Shown: piece after piece, positions 36,660 to 45,163 of the stretch
Layout of the letters: each line of letters starts with the position of its first letter
Position numbering within the stretch: position 1 is the stretch's first letter
NCBI RefSeq assembly: GCF_007672725.1
Contig: NZ_VDTC01000001.1
Coordinates: 310,001-374,000 of the forward strand
Length of the DNA: 64,000 nt
Direction of reading: 5' to 3'
Source of the DNA: Corynebacterium aurimucosum ATCC 700975
Lineage (GTDB): Bacteria > Actinomycetota > Actinomycetes > Mycobacteriales > Mycobacteriaceae
The notes under the pieces: model-generated
What the model was told of the DNA's origin: nothing
What the model saw: only the letters and a program-made list of their open reading frames with translations
The model's database searches: none
Position numbers and translations under genes: made by a program

Positions 36660-38531
36660 CTATTCGACGGTCACCGACTTCGCAAGGTTGCGCGGCTGGT
36701 CCACGTCGTAGCCCTTGGCGGTTGCCACACCGCAGGCGAAAATCTGCAGCGGGACGGTAGCCAGCAGAGGCTGCATGAGCGTCGGCGCCTGCGGGATGCG
36801 GATGATGTGGTTGGCGTAGGCCTCGACGGCCTCGTCGCCCTCTTCCGCGATGACGATAGTGATGGCACCACGGGCGCGGATCTCCTGGATATTGGAGACG
36901 ACCTTGGAATGCAGGGAATCCCGGCCGCGCGGGGAAGGCACGATGACGAAGACCGGCTGGCCCTCTTCGATGAGCGCGATGGGGCCGTGCTTGAGCTCGC
37001 CGGCGGCGAAGCCCTCCGCGTGCAGGTAGGCGATCTCCTTGAGCTTGAGCGCGCCCTCCAGCGCGACGGGGAAGCCGACATGGCGGCCCAGGAAGAGCAC
37101 CGACTTGGCATTCTCCATGGCGTTGGCCAGGTCGTAGACCTGCTGCTCGTTGTCGATGATTGCCTGAACCTTATCCGGCATATCACGCAGATCCTCGAGG
37201 ACGGAGTTGACCTCATCGGAGAACATGTTGCCGCGCAGGCGGGCCAGGTAGAGGCCCAGCAGGTAGGTCGCGGTGATCTGCGCCAAGAAGGCCTTGGTGG
37301 AGGCCACGGCGATCTCCGGGCCGGCGTGGGTGTAGAGGGCAGCGTCGGACTCGCGCGGGATGGAGGAACCCTGGGTGTTGCAGATGGCGATCACCTTGGC
37401 GCCCTGCTGGCGGGCGTGGCGCACGGCCATGAGGGTATCCATGGTCTCGCCCGACTGGGACAGGGCCACAACCAAGGTCTTCTCGTTGACGATCGGATCG
37501 CGGTAGCGGAACTCGTGGGCCAGCTCCACCTCGCACGGGATGCGGCACCAGTGCTCGATGGCGTAGCGCGCGACGTGTCCTGCGTAGGCGGCGGTGCCGC
37601 AGGCGATGACGATGATCTTGTCGATAGACTTGAGCACCGACTCCTCGATGCGAATCTCATCGAGGACCAGGTTGCCGGTCTCATCGAGGCGGCCCAGCAG
37701 CGTATCGCGCACGGCTGCCGGCTGGTCGTGAATTTCCTTCTCCATGAAGGAGTTGAAGCCGCCCTTTTCGGCCGCGGCGGCATCCCACTTGATCTCGAAG
37801 GGCTTGCCCTGGGCGGGGTTGCCGTCGTAGTCGGTGATCTCGACATCATCCGCGGTGATGGTGACGACCTGATCGTTGTCCATCTCGACGGCGGACTTGG
37901 TGTAGTCGATGAAGCCAGAGACGTCCGAACCCAGGAAGTTCTCCCCTTCACCCAAGCCGATAACCAGCGGAGAATCGCGGCGCGCGGCCACGATGCGGTC
38001 TGCCTGCTCGGCGTGGATAGCCAAGAGGGTAAACGCGCCTTCCAGGCGCTTGCCGGTCAGTTGCATGGCCTTGGTGAGGTCACCGCCGGCCTCGTTGTGG
38101 AACACATCCGCCAGGAGGGTGGCGGCGACTTCGGTGTCGGTCTCGGACACAAAGTTGTGACCCTTGGCCTCCAGCTCGGTCTTGAGCTCGGCGAAGTTCT
38201 CGATGATGCCGTTGTGAACGACGGCGAGCTTGCCGCCATCCACCACGTGCGGGTGGGCGTTCAGATCGGTCGGGCCACCGTGAGTGGCCCAGCGGGTGTG
38301 CCCGATGCCCAGGACGGAATCCTGAAGCGGACGCGCGGCGATTTCGGCTTCCAGCGCGGCGACCTTTCCGGCCTTCTTGCGCCAGCCGATCTTGCCATCG
38401 GCGTACATTGCGACGCCTGCTGAGTCATAGCCGCGATACTCCAGTCGACGCAGGCCCTCCAGCACAACGTCTAAGGCAAAGTACTCACGGCCATCGGTGT
38501 TATGGCCAATGTATCCAACGATTCCACACAT
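36660..38531 (-). CDS. glmS: Glutamine-fructose-6-phosphate aminotransferase
   Basis: The 623-residue enzyme makes glucosamine-6-phosphate, the entry to cell-wall amino sugars. The N-terminal class II glutaminase has catalytic Cys as residue 2 (MCGIVGYIGH) and the GHTRWATHG motif. Two SIS domains follow (IVIACGTAAYAG, ALSQSGETMDTL; VLFLGRHVGFPVALEGALKLKEIAYLHAEGF). It ends NLAKSVTVE, the conserved sugar-binding C-terminus. ATG 38531 is required to place Cys at position 2. There is no Shine-Dalgarno, and TAAAAT sits 8 bp ahead, so the mRNA is probably leaderless or nearly so. glmM is 4 kb away. Confidence 0.97.
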   Translation of the reverse strand: MCGIVGYIGHNTDGREYFALDVVLEGLRRLEYRGYDSAGVAMYADGKIGWRKKAGKVAALEAEIAARPLQDSVLGIGHTRWATHGGPTDLNAHPHVVDGGKLAVVHNGIIENFAELKTELEAKGHNFVSETDTEVAATLLADVFHNEAGGDLTKAMQLTGKRLEGAFTLLAIHAEQADRIVAARRDSPLVIGLGEGENFLGSDVSGFIDYTKSAVEMDNDQVVTITADDVEITDYDGNPAQGKPFEIKWDAAAAEKGGFNSFMEKEIHDQPAAVRDTLLGRLDETGNLVLDEIRIEESVLKSIDKIIVIACGTAAYAGHVARYAIEHWCRIPCEVELAHEFRYRDPIVNEKTLVVALSQSGETMDTLMAVRHARQQGAKVIAICNTQGSSIPRESDAALYTHAGPEIAVASTKAFLAQITATYLLGLYLARLRGNMFSDEVNSVLEDLRDMPDKVQAIIDNEQQVYDLANAMENAKSVLFLGRHVGFPVALEGALKLKEIAYLHAEGFAAGELKHGPIALIEEGQPVFVIVPSPRGRDSLHSKVVSNIQEIRARGAITIVIAEEGDEAVEAYANHIIRIPQAPTLMQPLLATVPLQIFACGVATAKGYDVDQPRNLAKSVTVE

Positions 38532-38539
38532 AGGTCGAA

Positions 38540-38545
38540 ATTTTA
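38540..38545 (-). promoter_or_regulatory. -10 TAAAAT of glmS, leaderless arrangement
   Basis: TAAAAT on the minus strand lies 8 bp before the glmS ATG. That spacing puts the transcription start at or within a base or two of the start codon, and no ribosome site is present. Confidence 0.5.
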
Positions 38546-38637
38546 CAGCATGATTTAACATGCCGAATCGCAAGGATCCTACTTAATCTCCCGCACTGTT
38601 CACCGCTTTGCTTATTCTTTCCTCTATTCTGTAAAGC

Positions 38638-39459
38638 GTGTCTGCGAATTTGAAGAAGCATCTCGGTACGTTGTCTAAGCGCGGCCCGCACCGCGTCCTC
38701 GTCGGAGACCTGTCTTATGCAGGGCTTGAGGGCAAGGTGTACACCCCGGTTGAGGGCAAGGGCCTGCCCGCCGTGGCGTTTGCCCACGACTGGACGAAGA
38801 GCATCAAGGACTACCACGCCACCCTGCGCCACTTGGCCAGCTGGGGCATCGTGGTGGTTGCTCCGGATACGGAGACGGGCGTCTTTGCCAAACACCGCGA
38901 CTTGGCTGCCGACCTCGAATCGGCCTTGCAAATTGCCGCCGGCGTCAGGCTGGGCGCTGGCAAGATTTCGGTCTCCGCTTCCAAGCTGGGTGTCTTTGGC
39001 CACGGCATGGGCGGCGGCGTGGCTACCCTGGCTGCCGTGGATAACCCGAAGGTCCGCGCCGTCGCGGCCCTCTACCCTGCCGATACTTCCCCGTCCGCGG
39101 TTCAGGCCGCACACGCAGTGAAGGCACGCGGCCTCGTTATTGGCGCGGGCCAAGATGATATCTTCCGCGCGGGAAACCCCGCGAAGCTGGCCAACGCCTG
39201 GGGCGGTCCGGTGGCTTACCGCGAAATTGCTAAGGGCACGCAGTCCGGCTTCAGCGAGGACAAGCTTTTCAAGTTGGCGCTTGGCTCCGGCTTCTTCCAA
39301 GGTTCCGCAGTCGAAACTGCCCGCGGCCTTGTCACTGGCTTCTTCCTGTCCACCCTCGCTGGCGAATCCAAGTACGACGACTTTGCGGCTGCCGACGCCT
39401 CCGCCAAGGGCGTCGAGAGCTTCGTCGGCGAAGACCTCACCAAGCGGGCCGGTTACTAG
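38638..39459 (+). CDS. Alpha/beta-hydrolase-fold protein lacking the nucleophile
   Basis: The 273-residue protein resembles dienelactone hydrolase/cutinase-like proteins: VAFAHDWTKSIKDYHATLRHLASWGIVVVAPDTETG, then the nucleophile elbow and the VKARGLVIGAGQDDI strand. The elbow reads GHGMGG, with Gly at residue 123 where Ser is expected, so ordinary hydrolase chemistry is unlikely. The GTG start at 38638 follows TATTCT by 7 bp, implying a leaderless transcript. It is divergent from glmS. From memory M. tuberculosis has a similar-sized gene (Rv3438) at this place. It may be a binding or structural protein. Confidence 0.75.
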   Translation: MSANLKKHLGTLSKRGPHRVLVGDLSYAGLEGKVYTPVEGKGLPAVAFAHDWTKSIKDYHATLRHLASWGIVVVAPDTETGVFAKHRDLAADLESALQIAAGVRLGAGKISVSASKLGVFGHGMGGGVATLAAVDNPKVRAVAALYPADTSPSAVQAAHAVKARGLVIGAGQDDIFRAGNPAKLANAWGGPVAYREIAKGTQSGFSEDKLFKLALGSGFFQGSAVETARGLVTGFFLSTLAGESKYDDFAAADASAKGVESFVGEDLTKRAGY

Positions 39460-39510
39460 CACGACGGGAAACGTTTCGACGAGCTAGCGCCGCAAGGCGC
39501 ACATGTGCTC

Positions 39511-39552
39511 CGACTTAAGCAGGACGATGGTTTATTCGTCCTGCTTTAGTCG
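39511..39552. terminator. Bidirectional terminator between the hydrolase-like gene and the 72-aa gene
   Basis: CGACTTAAGCAGGACGA (39511-39527) pairs with TCGTCCTGCTTTAGTCG (39536-39552), with one mismatch in 17 and an 8-nt loop. TTTT follows on the plus strand. The right arm includes the last codons of the minus-strand gene ending at 39532. Confidence 0.8.
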
Positions 39553-39750
39553 TTTTAACCGAGGAACCTCAATGAAAAGCCAGGCGATAAGTGCAATGCC
39601 CGGCAGAAGCAACTGAGCGGCTGTCCACAGTTTTATGTGGGCCATTTCTCTGTCGTATTTAATCTCAATGCCAAGCACAACAAAAGCCACCAAGAGGTAC
39701 AGCATGGGAAGAACGCCCCACAAGACGTCATAAAGCCAAGGAACTGTCAT
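39532..39750 (-). CDS. Small two-helix membrane protein
   Basis: This 72-residue protein has two hydrophobic helices (VLWGVLPMLYLLVAFVVLGIEI and LWTAAQLLLPGIALIAWLFI) and a basic C-terminus (VPRLKRLKQDE). The pattern resembles the PLDc_N-type two-helix membrane domain found alone or before cardiolipin synthases. ATG 39750 was chosen for its ribosome site (GGAGGAAG). It lies 100 bp after the 85-aa gene on the same strand and may or may not be in that transcript. Function unknown. Confidence 0.65.
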   Translation of the reverse strand: MTVPWLYDVLWGVLPMLYLLVAFVVLGIEIKYDREMAHIKLWTAAQLLLPGIALIAWLFIEVPRLKRLKQDE

Positions 39751-39850
39751 GCGGTCTTCCTCCAAACCCTGGTTGATACGTACAGCGATTACTCACGCCA
39801 CGGTAGCACCTGGGGCTGCTGGCGCACAGAGGAGTTTCCCGGTTTCCGTG

Positions 39851-40108
39851 TCACCCGCGCCTGAGCACCGATTGCACTTGACCGCGCGGGCGGCCCCGCC
39901 CCTGCCCCTGGCTTTGGCCGTGCCCTACACCCCTGGCGGCTGGGCTTCGCCTCTGTGGGTCCGGGTGCACTTGGGTTTGGGCCGCGCGCTGCGCAGATCT
40001 TTCCAGCTCATCCTGTGCCTTAGCCATGGCTTTCTCAAATTCCAGTAGCCGTGCGGCTGTGCGCTCGCGGAATCCGCGGGCGAACTCATCAAAATCATTG
40101 TGCGGCAT
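39851..40108 (-). CDS. Small helical protein with Gly/Gln/Arg-rich tail
   Basis: The product has 85 residues. The N-terminal ~45 are strongly helical and charged (FDEFARGFRERTAARLLEFEKAMAKAQDELERSAQRAAQ). The rest is disordered and rich in Gly, Gln and Arg. The ATG overlaps the stop of the 561-aa gene by one base (TAATG), so it is translationally coupled. There is no signal peptide. As third gene of the operon sharing a promoter element with the WXG100 pair, it could be a chaperone or partner of the 561-aa protein; that is inference. Confidence 0.6.
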   Translation of the reverse strand: MPHNDFDEFARGFRERTAARLLEFEKAMAKAQDELERSAQRAAQTQVHPDPQRRSPAARGVGHGQSQGQGRGRPRGQVQSVLRRG

Positions 40109-41793
40109 TACCACTGCCCTGCCTTTCGTGCGTGTACAGACGATGTCTCTGAGCTTTCTTGCGGCGCTATGTCTGGTGCGGCCTCAGTTGCGGGAGCTGG
40201 CGCTGGCTCGGATGCGGGTGCTGGCGCAGGATCCGGTGCTGGCACCGGTGCTTCCGCTGCTTGCATGTGTGCAAGCTTCTCCGGCGGTGCTTCTGGCTCC
40301 GGGACATTGTTCAGCTCCGGCGGTGGCGGCGTAACACCATTGTCAGGAGCAGGTTCCGGCGCAGGCGGCGGACAGGGCTCTGGTTCTGGCTGGGGTTCGG
40401 GCTCTGGCTCAGGCACCGGCTCCGGTACAGTTTCTGGCTCCGGCAGGTTTTCGATGAAGTCCACAGCCGCCTCGGCCAAGAGGCCCAGCCCCAGGATGGC
40501 GACCCCTACGCCGAGGATTCCCAAGCTTCCGCAGCAGGATTCTTCAGGCTTGCACTCACCCGGCTCCGCAACTGGTGGCTGCTCTGGCGTCTCACAGTCT
40601 TCACCTTCTACCGGTTCCTCAGGGCACTCCTTCTCCTCAGCCACCGGCTCTATATCCTCCGGACAGTCAATCACCTTCTGTTGCACGGGTTCGGTGGGAC
40701 TCTCCACCCCTGCATCGGCTGGCTTCGTGGTTTCTATTTCACGTTGCTGCTCACTGCAACTGCAGGACTGCGCTTCTTTCTCCGCATGGCAGCCGCACGG
40801 TGTGTGCTGCGCTTCTGGCGCAGTGGATTCCGGCTTGGGCTGCTCTACGGTTTCAATTGGTGCGCTTGGAGGCTGGCTCGGTTTCGCCGGCTGTGGCTTC
40901 TCTTCATCCGGTGGGCACTCTTTTTCCGGCACCGCAGCGGGACGAGTCGGCGCCGGTTCCTCCGGTGGCGCTACCGGTTTTTCAACCCCCTGCTCAACCG
41001 GTTGCTGCGGCGGGGCAGGTGTGGAAGGAGCCGGTGTGGGAGAAGGCTGCGCTGGCGCAACAGGTTCAGTGGACTGGGCTGGCTTCGTCGACTCACAAGG
41101 CTCAGGCTCAGGTTGCGCGCACTGTTTCGGTTTGTCCTCGCAGCCACATTCGGGTTCCGGCGGGGTCTCCGGAAGCTCGCGCTCACACACCTCAGAACAA
41201 CGCCTCTCAAACTCGCCATAGCAATTCTCGATGGCAGTATCGCGGTCCCGGCAGGTCTGCGTAATAGAGTCATTCGTCTGATCGATCAGGTCCCCACCAA
41301 TGCGCGCAATCTCAGGGACGATGACCTTTCCCAGAGGATGCCGCTGCAATAGCATCGTCAGGATGTTGAGCAGTGGAATTACAGCGGAAATGAGCTCTGC
41401 CACCGCAGAATCGGAAACATCGACCACATCCTCGATGGCCTCGGAGCACTGCTGCGCGGATTCCACCAGGTCATCGGCTTCGTCTCTCTCCTTCTCAAAG
41501 TCATCCTGCACGCCGCGCAGGTGATCCATGAGCGCTCCCCCGGCCAGCGATAGGACCGTTCCTAAAAGGAAATCTCGCAAACCATTGCCGCCACGCCGCG
41601 GGCGCCGAGCGCCCATCGCCGATGCGGTACTGCTCACCAGGTCATCCGGTTTTATCCCATCGACCGAGCCCACCATGTCTCCCAACAAACCAATAGGAGT
41701 GCTGGGTCCGGAGTAGCCGCCTAAGCTAGCGGCCTGGAACTGGGACACCGCCTGTGAATAATCACCCAAAAGTGACTTGACCATCGTGGACAT
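40108..41793 (-). CDS. Large Pro/Glu/Cys-rich protein, candidate ESX-4-associated protein
   Basis: This protein has 561 residues. Residues 1-205 are helical, beginning MSTMVKSLLGDYSQAVSQFQ, with two moderately hydrophobic stretches (LRDFLLGTVLSLAGGALMDHL at 72-92 and VAELISAVIPLLNILTMLL at 131-149). Residues 206-420 are Pro/Glu-rich with many Cys (CGCEDKPKQC, CGCHAEKEAQSCSC, CKPEESCC). A Gly-rich hydrophobic segment lies at 423-441. The last 110 residues are PEP and PAP repeats. I count 21 Cys. There is no Sec signal. It is coupled to a 103-aa helical protein, and the operon carries the same promoter-like element as the WXG100 genes. By place and composition it may equal Rv3439c (Ala/Pro-rich, from memory). 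Function unknown. Confidence 0.75.
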   Translation of the reverse strand: MSTMVKSLLGDYSQAVSQFQAASLGGYSGPSTPIGLLGDMVGSVDGIKPDDLVSSTASAMGARRPRRGGNGLRDFLLGTVLSLAGGALMDHLRGVQDDFEKERDEADDLVESAQQCSEAIEDVVDVSDSAVAELISAVIPLLNILTMLLQRHPLGKVIVPEIARIGGDLIDQTNDSITQTCRDRDTAIENCYGEFERRCSEVCERELPETPPEPECGCEDKPKQCAQPEPEPCESTKPAQSTEPVAPAQPSPTPAPSTPAPPQQPVEQGVEKPVAPPEEPAPTRPAAVPEKECPPDEEKPQPAKPSQPPSAPIETVEQPKPESTAPEAQHTPCGCHAEKEAQSCSCSEQQREIETTKPADAGVESPTEPVQQKVIDCPEDIEPVAEEKECPEEPVEGEDCETPEQPPVAEPGECKPEESCCGSLGILGVGVAILGLGLLAEAAVDFIENLPEPETVPEPVPEPEPEPQPEPEPCPPPAPEPAPDNGVTPPPPELNNVPEPEAPPEKLAHMQAAEAPVPAPDPAPAPASEPAPAPATEAAPDIAPQESSETSSVHARKAGQW

Positions 41794-42104
41794 CAGTTCA
41801 TCCCCACTTCCTGCTCACCAAGCTGGCTAGAAAGACCACGGTCGATCTCCCCGAAGGCACGCAGCTGTGCGCGTGCAGCATCCGCTGTGGCCGATATGTT
41901 GTCCAACCGCCACGCTCCGCGCTCATGCAGCTGGCTCAGCAACGCCTGAATCTGCGCCCCATGCCCGCCGAAGTCCCTGCCCGCGGATGACGCGGGAAAG
42001 TTCGGTCTGTCCCCACGATGCGCGTCACTTTGGGCGCGGGTTTGGTCCACGACGGCGTCGAGAAGCCGCGTGGCTTCGTCCTCATCAAAAAATACGTCGG
42101 GCAT
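41793..42104 (-). CDS. 103-aa helical protein, EspC/WXG100-like type VII candidate
   Basis: The short helical protein MPDVFFDEDEATRLLDAVVDQ has a Gly/Pro break (HRGDRPNFPASSAGRDFGGHGAQ) and a second helix (IQALLSQLHERGAWRLDNISATADAARAQLRAFGEIDRGL). Two helices around a turn resemble the EspC/ESX-like helical hairpins exported by type VII systems, though no strict WXG or YxxxD/E pair is evident. ATG 42104 has a strong ribosome site (GGAGG). The stop overlaps the start of the 561-aa gene (TGATG). The shared ECF-like element lies 41-76 bp upstream. It probably corresponds to Rv3440c by synteny. Confidence 0.72.
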   Translation of the reverse strand: MPDVFFDEDEATRLLDAVVDQTRAQSDAHRGDRPNFPASSAGRDFGGHGAQIQALLSQLHERGAWRLDNISATADAARAQLRAFGEIDRGLSSQLGEQEVGMN

Positions 42105-42144
42105 GAGCGCCCTCCTTCTCGTCCACAACAAACAGTGATTCCTG

Positions 42145-42180
42145 CCCTTATTGGACTGAGAAACCTCCCCTCCGGTTCCC
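42145..42180 (-). promoter_or_regulatory. ECF-like promoter element, copy A
   Basis: Read on the minus strand: GGGAACCG, 12 variable bases, then CTCAGTCCAATAAGGG. Both conserved blocks and the 12-bp spacing are identical to copy B upstream of the WXG100 genes. GGAAC is a classic ECF -35, and the second block includes the -10 and probable start point. It would give a leader of about 40 nt for the 103-aa gene. Confidence 0.7.
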
Positions 42181-42199
42181 CCATCACCCACAAAACACG

Positions 42200-42227
42200 A
42201 AACCCCAGGCCACATGGCCCGGGGTTT
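42200..42227 (-). terminator. Intrinsic terminator of glmM
   Basis: AAACCCC-A-GGCC-ACAT-GGCC-C-GGGGTTT forms a near-perfect stem. Read on the minus strand it is followed by CGTGTTTT. It separates glmM from the 103-aa gene's promoter element. Confidence 0.85.
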
Positions 42228-42244
42228 AGCGTGGGTGCGTAGAA

Positions 42245-43588
42245 CTAGACTGCAGCAACAACCGCAGCGAGCTTGCCCGCCACCTTGCGCGCCTGCTCCT
42301 CTTCAGCAGCCTCCACCATGACGCGGAAGAGCTCCTCCGTGCCGGACGGGCGCAACAGAACGCGGCCTGTGTTTCCAAGCTCCGACTCGGCGGCAGCGAT
42401 AGCTTCCTTGACCTCAGGAGCCTTAAGAATGACGGCTTTATCGGACACCGGAACGTTAATGAGCACCTGCGGCAATACCGTCATCACGGAGGCCAGCTCC
42501 TTGATGGACTTCCCGGACTTCGCCATGCGCGCCATGATGGACAGGCCAGTCAGAGTGCCATCACCAGTGGTGCAGTCATCCGGCAACACCACGTGGCCGG
42601 ACTGCTCGCCGCCCAGGGAGTAATCGCCACGGTTGAGCTCCTCCAGCACGTAGCGGTCACCCACGGCGGTTTCCTTGACCTCGATGCCCTGCTCCTGCAT
42701 GGCCAGCTTCAGGCCCAGGTTCGACATGACGGTAGCCACCAAGGTGTTGAAGCGGAGATCGTTGTCTTCCTTCATGCCCACGGCGAGGATCGCCATGATC
42801 TGGTCGCCGTCAACAACATTGCCCTCGGCATCCACGGCCAAACAGCGGTCAGCGTCGCCGTCGTGAGCCAAGCCCAGATCGGCGCCGTGCTCGACGACGG
42901 CCTCCTGGGTCTTCTCGATGTGCGTCGAACCGCAGTCCTCGTTGATGTTGAAAGCATTGGGCTTGTTGTGAATGGCAATGACCTCAGCACCCGCAGCCTC
43001 GTAGGCCTGCGGTGCCACCTTGGAGGCAGCACCATTAGCGGTATCGACGACAACCTTGATGCCGCTCAGATCCGTGGTCACGACCTCGGCCAAGTGCTTG
43101 AGGTAGCGCTCGCGGCCGTCGGGAGCCTCCGAAATGATGCGACCAATCTTGGTCGCAGTAGGTCCGTCTTCGGTGAGGCTTCCCATGGCAGCCTGGATGC
43201 GATCCTCCACCTCATCAGGCAGCTTCTTACCGCCCGCGGAGAAGAACTTGATGCCATTGTCCGGCATCGGGTTATGGGAGGCGGAGATCATCACGCCGAG
43301 ATCTGCCCCAAAGTCATCGGTGAGGAACGCGATAGCCGGGGTAGGCAGCACGCCGACGCGTACGACGTCGACGCCACGCGATGCTAAGCCCGATGCGATC
43401 GCCGCATCCAGCATCTCACCCGACACGCGCGGATCGCGCCCGATAATCGCGAGCGGTCGACGCTCATAGGACTCACGGTCCGAGGTCAATACCTCCGCCG
43501 CCGCCTGTCCCAAGCGCAAGGCCAGGATCGGAGTGAGCTTCTTGTTCGCTAGGCCGCGAACTCCATCGGTTCCAAAAAGTCGAGTCAT
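42245..43588 (-). CDS. glmM: Phosphoglucosamine mutase
   Basis: The 447-residue alpha-D-phosphohexomutase converts GlcN-6-P to GlcN-1-P, the step after GlmS on the way to UDP-GlcNAc. It begins [13 protein letters not shown]. The phosphoserine loop is [14 protein letters not shown] (Ser near 102), the metal loop is [15 protein letters not shown], the sugar loop is LGGEQSGHV, and the phosphate loop is [15 protein letters not shown]. It is downstream of rplM-rpsI on the same strand. Confidence 0.97.
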   Translation of the reverse strand: MTRLFGTDGVRGLANKKLTPILALRLGQAAAEVLTSDRESYERRPLAIIGRDPRVSGEMLDAAIASGLASRGVDVVRVGVLPTPAIAFLTDDFGADLGVMISASHNPMPDNGIKFFSAGGKKLPDEVEDRIQAAMGSLTEDGPTATKIGRIISEAPDGRERYLKHLAEVVTTDLSGIKVVVDTANGAASKVAPQAYEAAGAEVIAIHNKPNAFNINEDCGSTHIEKTQEAVVEHGADLGLAHDGDADRCLAVDAEGNVVDGDQIMAILAVGMKEDNDLRFNTLVATVMSNLGLKLAMQEQGIEVKETAVGDRYVLEELNRGDYSLGGEQSGHVVLPDDCTTGDGTLTGLSIMARMAKSGKSIKELASVMTVLPQVLINVPVSDKAVILKAPEVKEAIAAAESELGNTGRVLLRPSGTEELFRVMVEAAEEEQARKVAGKLAAVVAAV

Positions 43589-43690
43589 AGTTGTTCATTA
43601 TGCCTGCTACCCCATAGCTTCCGCAGATCGGGCCACCAACGATGTCTGTCTATGACTCGCGGCTTCACGTTGTGCACGCCCTACACAAAG

Positions 43691-43731
43691 CGAAAGCCGC
43701 CGCCTCCGTACTAGGGAAGCAGCGGCTTTCG
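43691..43731 (-). terminator. Terminator downstream of rpsI
   Basis: CGAAAGCCGC (43691-43700) pairs with GCGGCTTTCG (43722-43731) around a 21-nt loop. On the minus strand CTTTGTG follows. It lies 20 bp after the rpsI stop. Confidence 0.65.
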
Positions 43732-43750
43732 AAAATGCAGTGCGCGAAGA

Positions 43751-44287
43751 TTAACGCTTGGAGTACTGCGGGGCACGACGTGCCTTGTGCAGACCAGCCT
43801 TCTTGCGCTCCACGGCACGAGCGTCACGGGTGAGCAGGCCGGCCTTCTTGAGGGCCGGGCGGTCAGCCGGGTTGTAGACGTTCAGTGCGCGGGCGATAGC
43901 CAGACGCAGAGCGCCGGCCTGGCCGGTCGGGCCACCACCGTTGACGGTGACCTTAATGTCGAACTGGCCATCGCGCTCAAGGATGGTCAGCGGCTGCAGG
44001 ATGTCCTGCTGGTGCAGCTTGTTCGGGAAGTACTCGTCAAAGGCACGGCCGTTGACGGAGATGTTTCCGGAACCAGCAACGAGGCGAACACGAGCGATGG
44101 CGCGCTTACGGCGACCAACGGTCTGGATCGGGCCCTCGTGGATAGCCGGGGCAGCGGTCTCAACCTCAGCCTCGGTATCGGTTGCCAGGGAATCACCGAT
44201 GGTGTTGGTGAACTCCTCGGTAGCGGCGGTTGCTGCAGCGATGTCGGCAGCGTCGGCTACATTGTTGTCGATGTTCTGCTCGGTCAT
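43751..44287 (-). CDS. rpsI: 30S ribosomal protein S9
   Basis: The protein has 178 residues. The S9 domain starts at [18 protein letters not shown] and ends with the conserved [17 protein letters not shown], whose C-terminal Arg contacts P-site tRNA. An acidic N-terminal extension of about 50 residues ([17 protein letters not shown]) is typical of actinobacteria. It is coupled to rplM by a TAATG overlap. Confidence 0.97.
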   Translation of the reverse strand: MTEQNIDNNVADAADIAAATAATEEFTNTIGDSLATDTEAEVETAAPAIHEGPIQTVGRRKRAIARVRLVAGSGNISVNGRAFDEYFPNKLHQQDILQPLTILERDGQFDIKVTVNGGGPTGQAGALRLAIARALNVYNPADRPALKKAGLLTRDARAVERKKAGLHKARRAPQYSKR

Positions 44288-44730
44288 TACTGTGCCACCT
44301 GCTTAAACTCAAAGGTTTCCGGCTTCTGGCCGGCGTACGGGTGCTCCTCGCCCACGAAAACGTGCAGCTTCTTGATGGAGGCGTTGGAAAGCTTGTTGTG
44401 CGGCATCATGCCCTTCACAGCTTCCTCGATAACGCGGACCGGGTTGGCGTCCAGGGACTGACCAAGGGTCATGGACTTCAGGCCGCCCGGGTAACCGGAG
44501 TGGCGGTAGCGCATCTCGCGCTCGCGCTTGTTGGAAGAAATGTGGATCTTGTCCGCATTCAGGATGATGATGTGGTCGCCGCAATCAACGTTCGGTGCGT
44601 ACTGGGGCTTGTGCTTGCCGCGCAGCATGTCAGCCACGGTGGAAGCGAGCTTGCCCAGAACCACGTCGGTAGCGTCGATGACGTACCACTTGCGGGTGAT
44701 GTCACCGCTCTTCGGGTGGAAAGTAGACAA
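44287..44730 (-). CDS. rplM: 50S ribosomal protein L13
   Basis: The 147-residue protein runs [44 protein letters not shown] and [37 protein letters not shown] at 44730 is chosen as start: the Shine-Dalgarno AAGGAG is 5-6 bp ahead and the next residues match the usual L13 N-terminus. Upstream in-frame starts would add 46 unrelated residues. It leads the rplM-rpsI unit. Confidence 0.95.
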   Translation of the reverse strand: MSTFHPKSGDITRKWYVIDATDVVLGKLASTVADMLRGKHKPQYAPNVDCGDHIIILNADKIHISSNKREREMRYRHSGYPGGLKSMTLGQSLDANPVRVIEEAVKGMMPHNKLSNASIKKLHVFVGEEHPYAGQKPETFEFKQVAQ

Positions 44731-45163
44731 AATGACTCCTTGAAAGTCTGTCTCGGAACTGCCGGCCATCGCTATGTAAGCCTTGACGCGGTACATACAG
44801 CGGCCGGTGGAGACCTGCAGCCCGCGCGCACCCACTAACGACGGGGTGCGGACACATAGGTGTTTCACTTTAGTACGCAGCAGTTTGAAAACCCAAAACG
44901 CCGATATCGCCCCTCACCAACGCCTCCACCTCAATTCATTCGGGGTGGGGGTAGAGACAGAAACGTTGATGAGAAGCGATACCGGCGCCTTCACTGGGCG
45001 GGCGGTAGAAACTGAGTCAAGGCGGCGCGTCCAGCCCTTCCATTCCCTGCGCCTTCCTTTCCTAGCCTCCGCGCCTTCCTACCTACCGCTCATCACTCAT
45101 GGTGGTGAATGGTGTTAAAGAAAAAGCTCACCCACCCAGTTCAAGACTCACAGCCGGGTCGGT
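44731..45163. other. Leader and promoter region of rplM plus end of the WXG100 unit
   Basis: No gene was recognised in these 433 bp. A TACTAA -10-like hexamer near 44870 on the minus strand could start rplM with a leader of about 130 nt. The 45117-45162 end holds the WXG100 terminator. Confidence 0.45.
45117..45162 (-). terminator. Terminator of the WXG100 pair
   Basis: On the minus strand, ACCGACCC pairs with GGGTGGGT (7 of 8 positions), followed by GAGCTTTTTCTTT. It begins 2 bp after the 95-aa WXG100 stop. Confidence 0.6.

Noticed and set aside
36603..38423. 606-codon plus-strand open frame opposite glmS
   Set aside because: Antisense shadow of a complete GlmS; low-complexity translation and no conserved motif.
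40100..41221. Long plus-strand open frame rich in Gly and Ser opposite the 561-aa gene
   Set aside because: It is the complement of Pro/Glu-repeat codons, which removes stops. It has no ribosome site or domain, and the minus-strand frame has operon context.
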